64,000 bases of DNA from the NCBI GenBank assembly GCA_021234155.1, contig JAJEKV010000091.1, forward strand, positions 3,603,501 through 3,667,500, read 5' to 3'. Below are positions 58,415 through 64,000 of the stretch, piece by piece (the first letter of the stretch is position 1; every line of letters starts with the position of its first letter). The translations under genes and the position numbers were made by a program. Source of the stretch: Isoetes taiwanensis. Its lineage: Eukaryota; Streptophyta; Lycopodiopsida; Isoetales; Isoetaceae. The notes under the pieces were generated by a model, which did not search any database, was not told the origin of the DNA, and saw nothing but the letters and a program-made list of their open reading frames with translations.

Positions 58415-60772
58415 GCAGGTAAGGAAGTGTATTCATTTTTGGATGGATTCTCAGGATTCAATCAGATCAGCATCAAAGAAGAAGACCAGCCAAAAACTTC
58501 TTTTATCACTCCAAGGGGTACATATGCTATGAAAAGAATGCCTTTTGGTTTGATGAATGCTCCAGCTACCTTCCAAAGGGCAATGGATGTTATTTTCAAA
58601 TCCATGTCTGCTGAAGAGTTCAGGGTGTACTTAGATGACCTTTGCTTAGGCTCTCATCCATCTAATCATGTGGAGCTACTTGCAAAAATTTGTTCTTTGT
58701 GCAGGAGTTCAGGAGTCAATCTAAATCCAAAGAAATGCATCTTTTTTGCATCAAAAGGACAACTCTTAGGGCATGAAGTATCCAGCCAAGGCATTCAAGT
58801 TGCTCAAGACAAAATTGAAGCTCTCAAAAAATTAGCACCTCCCAAGAATCTAAAACAGGTCAAAAGTTTTGTTGGTATGACAAGTTTTCTCAGAATGTAT
58901 ATTCCTAATTTTGCTCATATTTTGAGTCCCATTTCTAGGTTGACAAGGGTAGGTAAGTTTTCCAAGTCTGAAAGTAAGCATATACCTATCACATGGACTT
59001 CAGAATGCCAAGAGGCTTTTGACTTCCTCATCCTATCCATATGTGAAGCCACACTTTTGAGAAAACCAGATTTGGATATGCCATTTGAAGTTTATATTAC
59101 TGTTACTAAAAAAGCTATAGGGTTAGCCATTTTGCAGGATAAGCATACCATAGTGTTCGCAAGTAAACAATGGTCTGCTCTAGAGGAGAGATATACTAGA
59201 ATAGAAAAAAGTGTTGCTGCCCTCATGTTTCTTATCAATAGGCAAGGACACTTGCTTCTGAAGAGTCAAGTCCAAGTCTACATGAAGCAAAATCCAATGG
59301 GACTACTGTTTGGTAAGGCAACCAGTAAGCCAAAAATCCAAAGATGGGCTTGTAAGTTGCAAAGCTATGATATTACTGTAAAAGAATTACATTTGGTACG
59401 AAGTCCTAGCCTTTATTTGCCTTATATATTTTTTGACCATGAAGATGAGTTGGATACTGCTGACATTTCACTTGCAGTAGCTCATGTAGAGGTAACTCTA
59501 GAAGATCAAGCTGATGGTGGGTGGCAACAACCTATTAGAAACTTTTTACAACATGGAATCATCTCTTCAAGCCTCACTTCAAACCAAAAAAGGAGACTCA
59601 AGGATGAATGCAGACAATTCAAGATGCTAGACAATGTCTTGTGCAAAATCAACCGAGATGGAGTCTTATTGAGGTGTGTAGATGAAAATGAGTCTGCTCT
59701 AATCATCAGGGAAATGCACAAAGGTATTTGTGGAGGGCATTTTGCTGGTGATACTACAGCAAAAAAGATTCTTAGGTCTGGATACTATTGGCCTACTGTT
59801 TTTAAAGATTGTTATGAGATTATAAAAACTTGCCATCAATGCCAAATCTTTGGCAAAAGAATTTTACTTCCAGCTGCCCTTAATCCCATCATATCTCCAG
59901 GGCCCTTCCAGATTTGGGGATTAGATTATATTGGTCCCATTAATCCTTCTTCTGCAGGTCAACATCAACATATTATTGTGGCCACAGATTATTTTACTAA
60001 ATGGGCAGAAGCTATACCTTTGAGGCAGGCTAATGCTGCCACAACTGCAAGATTTTTACATGAGTATGTTTGTTCCAGGTTTGGTATTCCTTTTCAGTTG
60101 CATTCTGATAGGGGCACGCCTTTTGTTAATGAAGTTATTGCTAACTTGTTGGACATCTTGAAGGCCAAGCATACCAAAAGTTCCTCATACTATCCCCAAG
60201 GTAATGGACAAGCTGAAGCCACTAACAAAGTGTTGAAAAATATCTTGCAGAAGACAATTGAGGTCAACAAGAGGAATTGGCATGTCAAAATAGTGGATGC
60301 ACTTTGGGCTTATAGAGTCACTATCAAAACAGCTACAAATCATACACCCTTCAATTTGGTATATGGCATAGAGGCAGTCATACCAGTGGAACTTGAGTTG
60401 CCTTCGCTGAGGTTAGCTTATAAATTATGCTTACCTTTTGAACATGCCTTGCAGGAAAGATTGGATGCCTTGCTGCACCTAGATGAATATAGGATGGATG
60501 CTGAGAATACTAATTTGCTAAAAAAGGCCAAAGATCTGGCTGCATTCAAAGCTGCACATAGAATACAGGGCACTTTTAGAGAAGGAGAACTCGTCCTCAA
60601 GTGGAACAAGTCAAAAGAAGACTCAACTGGCAAATTTGATAATATGTGGGAGGGACCTTTTGTGGTGCAGAAATCTGCAGGTACCAATTCATATTGGTTA
60701 CAAGAAGTTGCCTCAGGAATGTTGTTACCAAATCCTATTAATGTCCTTCATCTGAAGAGGTATTGGGACTAG
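58415..60772 (+). pseudogene. Family A2 RT-RNase H-integrase, longest open frame in the window
   Basis: Open for about 785 codons from GKEVYSFLDGFSGFNQ (motif A Asp 58442) through YLDD (58628-58639), degenerate RNase H, HHCC finger, integrase core and the WEGPFVV tail. Integrase triad: Asp 59924, Asp 60107, Glu 60215; the last two are 36 codons apart, the DD35E spacing. The only lesion at the end is CAG to TAG in LKRYWDQ, cutting about nine residues. The 5' part is missing: the frame begins at a GCA microhomology junction with the oppositely oriented family B gag. The apparent ATG at 58409 belongs to family B DNA and is not a real start. Confidence 0.93.
59070..59460 (+). other. Domain: degenerate second RNase H in an open frame
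   Basis: YITVTKKAIG (Asp to Thr), RIEKSVAAL (Glu kept), YMKQNPM (Asp to Lys), SPSLYLPYI (Asp to Leu). The frame is fully open here, so the losses are not products of pseudogene decay. Confidence 0.82.
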
Positions 60773-61562
60773 CATGCTTGCTTGTCCCTCTTTTTGCATT
60801 AGAGAATTTTAAAAATCTATGGTAGAATTAGTATAGTTAGATTTATTTAATTCTTTGAGCATGTTATTTTAATGAGTTAACTTTATGATTGTAGGTTGGG
60901 CTGACTTGAGGACAGTATGAATGATCTCAAGAGAAAGAGTGATTACTAATGCTTTACCAAGTGCCATATGCAGGAGCATCCTTTTTTCCATCTTCAACCA
61001 CCTGCCATAAGTGGTCCTGCTATTCATCTAGACTTCTTACTCCTATTTTCATTCCCATAAAGGCACTCTCCAAGAATCAGCTTCACCACCATAGCAGGAG
61101 TTGCAAGGTATTAAGACTAACTAGTTTGTGTGTTTCCATGACAGTGCACCCTTTTCCCATTTTTATTCATCTCGCCATAAGTAGCCCCGCCATCCATTTA
61201 AACCTCTTATTCTTGTTTTCATTTCCCCAGAAGAAAGCACTCTGCAATTCACTTCACCATCCTAGCGAGTTGCTCTTTGAGATATTAAGGAGACACACAT
61301 TCTTTTGTTTTGGCAGACCTCAACATTTTTCACATTTTACTTCCCCTCATACACTCCATTTTCATCACTATCCTATCACATTCATACTCATTCTCATTCT
61401 TTTTCACTTATCATATTCCAATCACATCCTCCCTCCACCACATTCACATCTATTCCATTAACACTTGCACATTACACTCCATGATTCTCACTCAAGCACC
61501 TTGGCACAAGGTTGAAGACTCCTTATGGCTGAGGGGACCAGCCATTCTTTTTTTTTTAGAGA
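60773..61562 (+). repeat. A2 3' untranslated region
   Basis: CTCTCC/CTCTGC modules near 61063 and 61238, TTTTGTTTTGGCAGACCTC near 61305 (a degraded GGCGAGATCTC), CA/TC-rich DNA, GGCTGAGGGGACCAGCC at 61527-61543, and a degraded T-run before the LTR. Confidence 0.78.
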
Positions 61563-62951
61563 CGCTGCCCCCAAAGGGCAACATGCTAATGGAGATCTAT
61601 TTATTCAAACTAGGTCAACTCATTTTAGAAGACTAGGTCAAAGCTTGGAAGATTCTTGTCATTCAACATTGTTATGGAGGTCAAAAGATGTTCATGCTTC
61701 AAGTCAAAAGGTGCTCAAGGTTCAAACTTCACAAGAGGTACTTTATTTGAAGTTAAATGCTGAGTCAGGAATATGCTCTAGAAGATTCTGGGTTATGAAG
61801 TTTGGAAGATATTATTTGAAGTTTGGAAGTTGAAAGTTTGGAAGACTCCTTTGTATATGGTTCCATCCTTGTCATCCACCTTGCCTAGCCTTTTTTTTCA
61901 TATCCACAACTTATTTGCCAACTACCCCATGACATTTCCCCCATTTACTCTTCTTGACCACTTTACACCATTGCCTTCAAAAATTGCTTTTTCTTGTCAT
62001 AAACATTTACCCCACTACCCCCCATTTTTGCACCCTTGGCTCAATATTGTTTTCCTACCCATTGTTCACTCTTTTGCCATGCTTGTTCTGCTATAAATTC
62101 CAAAAATCCATTCCCTATTATTTCCCTTGCCCCTCCTCGAATGTTCCTTCATGATTTCTTTTGCTTCCATTCTTGTGTCATCACATTCATAGTGGCATAT
62201 TCCCGACCTTGTCCAAAGATGCCCCAAAGATTCCCTATTCTTCTACATGTGTAGACATCCTTCTCTATGGTCAATGGGCTATGATCGGGTAAAAACCTCC
62301 AAACCATTGGCCAAGCTTTTAAAAATGGCCAAATACGGCATATTCCAGGCATATTCCTTTAAAAATACGGAACCGTATCGCGCAAAATCCTCAAATACAA
62401 AAAATGAAGAACCCTAAAAATAGAAGAATGGCTCGAATCACGCCTTCCCGCGCTCCATCCTTGCTGAAATCACTCTATCTTTGAATTCCGGAATCTAAGC
62501 AACAAATTAAGCCCAAATTTATTACCTAAAATCACTGGAGCCGCAATTCAAAACTATATACAGAGGAACCACAATCACGACATTTTTCAGGCCCGTATAT
62601 TCAGGATCATACATTGATCATTCTTTGAGCAAGATCTGGACGATCCTTGAAGTTCTTGAGCTCTCCTCGACTGGATCTACAAGATTTAGTTGACATTACT
62701 TTCAGAAATTACCTTATGACTTTTGATGATTATTTTCTTGTACTTGAGACCATGAAGCATCCTTATCTGTTGTTATCTTGATATATTTACCTTCATATCA
62801 ATCCAAATTGACTGACAAGTTGTTGAATTCGTCTCTGATATTTTCCTTAGCAATTATTGCCACAAAAAATTCTACAGAAAAATCCCTGAGTGCTTTTAGC
62901 AACTTTGGCCTATCTGCCACCTATCCTTGGGTGTTATGAGAGCCAAAGGAG
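61563..62951 (+). repeat. Family A LTR with mutated terminus, 3' end lost
   Basis: It starts CGCTGCCCCC where intact copies have TGTTGCCCCC, so the conserved TG is lost. It carries the GTCAA-rich region, CG-rich motif near 62365, telo-box near 62409 and TATA at 62555-62561. It is cut at 62951 and joined to minus-strand family C pol. Confidence 0.88.
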
Positions 62952-63957
62952 CCTGATACTCTCCCAATATTTGCCTGCAAACAAGTTGAGAATCTCTAAA
63001 GATAATGACTTCATTAATATTTAAATTTTTAGCCTCTTGGAGACCTGCTATCAGAGCCTTATATTCTGCCATATTTGAGGTTGCAACACTCAATCTTTTA
63101 GAAACACCACCATCAAACCATAAGTAAGCAAAATTTTCCTGTTTTGGCAATGCTAGCTGCATGGGGAGCTCCAAGTTGGGCATTAGATCACTTGTATTTA
63201 ATTCAAACTCTCCACATGGGTTTGACAACATCATTTCTCTTCTATAAAATTTAAGGCTTCAAATTCACCTACCTTGTTGTATACTGTCACCTTTTTCTTA
63301 CAATTGGAAATAGTGCATTCCCCTATTGACCAAACAGGCCTGGCATCAACTGTAGAAAGCCACTTCCTTCCCAAAAGCAAATCATAAATATCTGATTTCT
63401 CCTCTATCCCTTCAAAACAACCACAACAAAGTTAGCTGCAACAATAATACCTTCAACATCAATTGGTACATTGCTGACTATTCTTATAGGGCTAAACCAT
63501 TGGAGCCTTCTTATCTATCTCAAGGCCACACAACCTCATAACATGATGGGGCATAACATTCAGAGGTGATCCTCTATCCGATAGGACCTTGGTTAAGATT
63601 GTCTTGCCCATTCTGGCAACACAAGTGAAAGCCCCTGGGTCATAATGTTCCTGAGTAAGCATGTGTTCCTCAATTTGATTGGTTAGAGCAAATTCATCTT
63701 CTTTGATCAAGTTGAGTACCTTCTTCCTGTAGGATGGAGCTATTTTGAGCAGAGTCAACAAGTCAACACTGATTTTATAATTTTTTAGCAAACACTCAAA
63801 ATCTTCACTATCTTTATCTTTTTTCAAATACTTCTGAACATGGGGAGGAGGCACAACCATATTTTGCTCGATTTCCTTGTGTCTCATAGCGTTGACTTCC
63901 TCATTAGCTTGTGCTGGTTCTTTTCCCTTTGCATTGTTCATTCCTCTAGTATGCTAC
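62952..63957 (-). pseudogene. Family C protease-aRNH fragment on minus strand
   Basis: From the minus 5' side it reads MNNAKGKEPAQ (same linker as the family C gag at 4230), LLKNYKISVDLLTLLKIAP, then protease with LSDRGSPLNVMP, where the active-site DGGS has become DRGS. One or more frameshifts lie near 63420-63490. The aRNH begins WFDGGVSKRLSVA, then lacks about 25 residues before TSNMAEYKALIAGL. GDSQL is FRDSQL here. It is cut after LGEYQ at 62952. It extends family C beyond the part seen at 3085-4602 and shows the same PR-aRNH order. Confidence 0.87.
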
Positions 63958-64000
63958 ATATTCTAAGCGAGGTGCACCTGGACTACCACAGCCGGATCTC
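63958..64000. other. Unassigned end of window
   Basis: These 43 bases do not continue the family C linker (expected MAVHTR before the GMNNAK) and match nothing else here. They could be another insertion or an assembly join. Confidence 0.3.

Larger units (their letters stand above)
53169..58417 (-). pseudogene. Family B gag-pol on minus strand, near full length
   Basis: It runs from just after the presumed gag start (PPSRR…, 58417) to the stop at 53169-53171. Gag with three intact knuckles (CIHCTKNTHPSDIC, CLKCGKKGHYGKVC, CKFCKEIGHYEDRC) is in the piece 58417-57329. One 840-codon frame (57304-54782) holds protease (LLDGGSSLNVMP), aRNH (Asp in WFDGGISVK about residue 275, AEYRALLAGL, GDSQLICRQ, EADALCR), RT with FLDD instead of YLDD (about residues 651-654), and the start of the second RNase H. 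The rest of RNase H and integrase (LDFIGP, SDRGTQF, GQAESTNK) is in 54795-53680, and the integrase tail in 53666-53169. The frame breaks near 58250, 57330, 54790 and 53690 are mostly one-base indels, two of them in homopolymers. Its gag start is replaced by A2 pol at 58415-58417. Confidence 0.92.

Noticed and set aside
1-64000. Target-site duplications around complete elements
   Set aside because: No element has both outer LTR ends in the window with matching 5-bp flanks that I could find; truncation removed one side in every case.

Overview
The window is almost wall-to-wall Ty3/gypsy-type LTR retrotransposon DNA from a land-plant nuclear genome. I see no host gene, tRNA, rRNA or CRISPR array. 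The plant assignment rests on gag-pol polyproteins that carry an extra archaeal/plant-type RNase H (aRNH) of the kind known from plant Tat-type elements. Supporting signs are a primer-binding site matching the 3' end of tRNA-Gln, telo-box motifs (ACCCTAAA) and CACGTG G-boxes in the LTRs, and the nested, decayed texture of a repeat-rich plant genome. The species cannot be told from this.

Three related families are present. Family A is most of the window, with LTRs of about 1.92-1.94 kb and two pol subfamilies, A1 and A2. Family B lies on the minus strand at 49.8-58.4 kb with a 2.6 kb LTR. Family C is seen only as fragments at 1.26-4.6 kb and 62.95-63.96 kb. All share LTR ends TGTTG...CAACA. 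In A and C the gag AUG lies 20-22 nt after the PBS. The domain order is gag (three CCHC knuckles) - protease - aRNH - RT - degenerate Ty3-type RNase H - integrase (DD35E). The aRNH lies upstream of RT and keeps its D-E-D-D residues, while the normal RNase H behind RT has lost two or three of its four.

Layout. 1-1261: family A LTR. 1262-4602: family C LTR, PBS and broken gag/protease. 4603-12247: A LTR scrap, A1 gag-pol, 3' UTR and truncated 3' LTR. 12248-20938: minus-strand A2 element with a complete 3' LTR and a partial 5' LTR. 20939-23561: LTR / RT fragment / LTR. 23562-30356: A2 element on plus. 30357-37120: second copy of the 16.7-23.5 kb block. 37121-39097: rest of an LTR, PBS and gag. 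39098-43554: inverted and truncated LTRs around an integrase tail. 43555-49812: A2 element, the most complete domain set. 49813-58417: family B element on minus. 58415-62951: A2 RT-RH-INT with 3' UTR and LTR. 62952-63957: family C protease/aRNH on minus.

Every polyprotein is broken by stops, frameshifts, deletions or truncation. The longest surviving frame is 58415-60772, about 785 codons of RT-RH-INT. Most readable nonsense codons are CAA/CAG or TGG changed by a C-to-T transition, as expected for methylated, silenced elements. The most interesting signals are the aRNH-before-RT order with a dying second RNase H, two hairpins near the LTR 3' end whose stems co-vary between copies and families, a PBS-like sequence repeated inside the LTR, and a 40-bp promoter block identical between families B and C.
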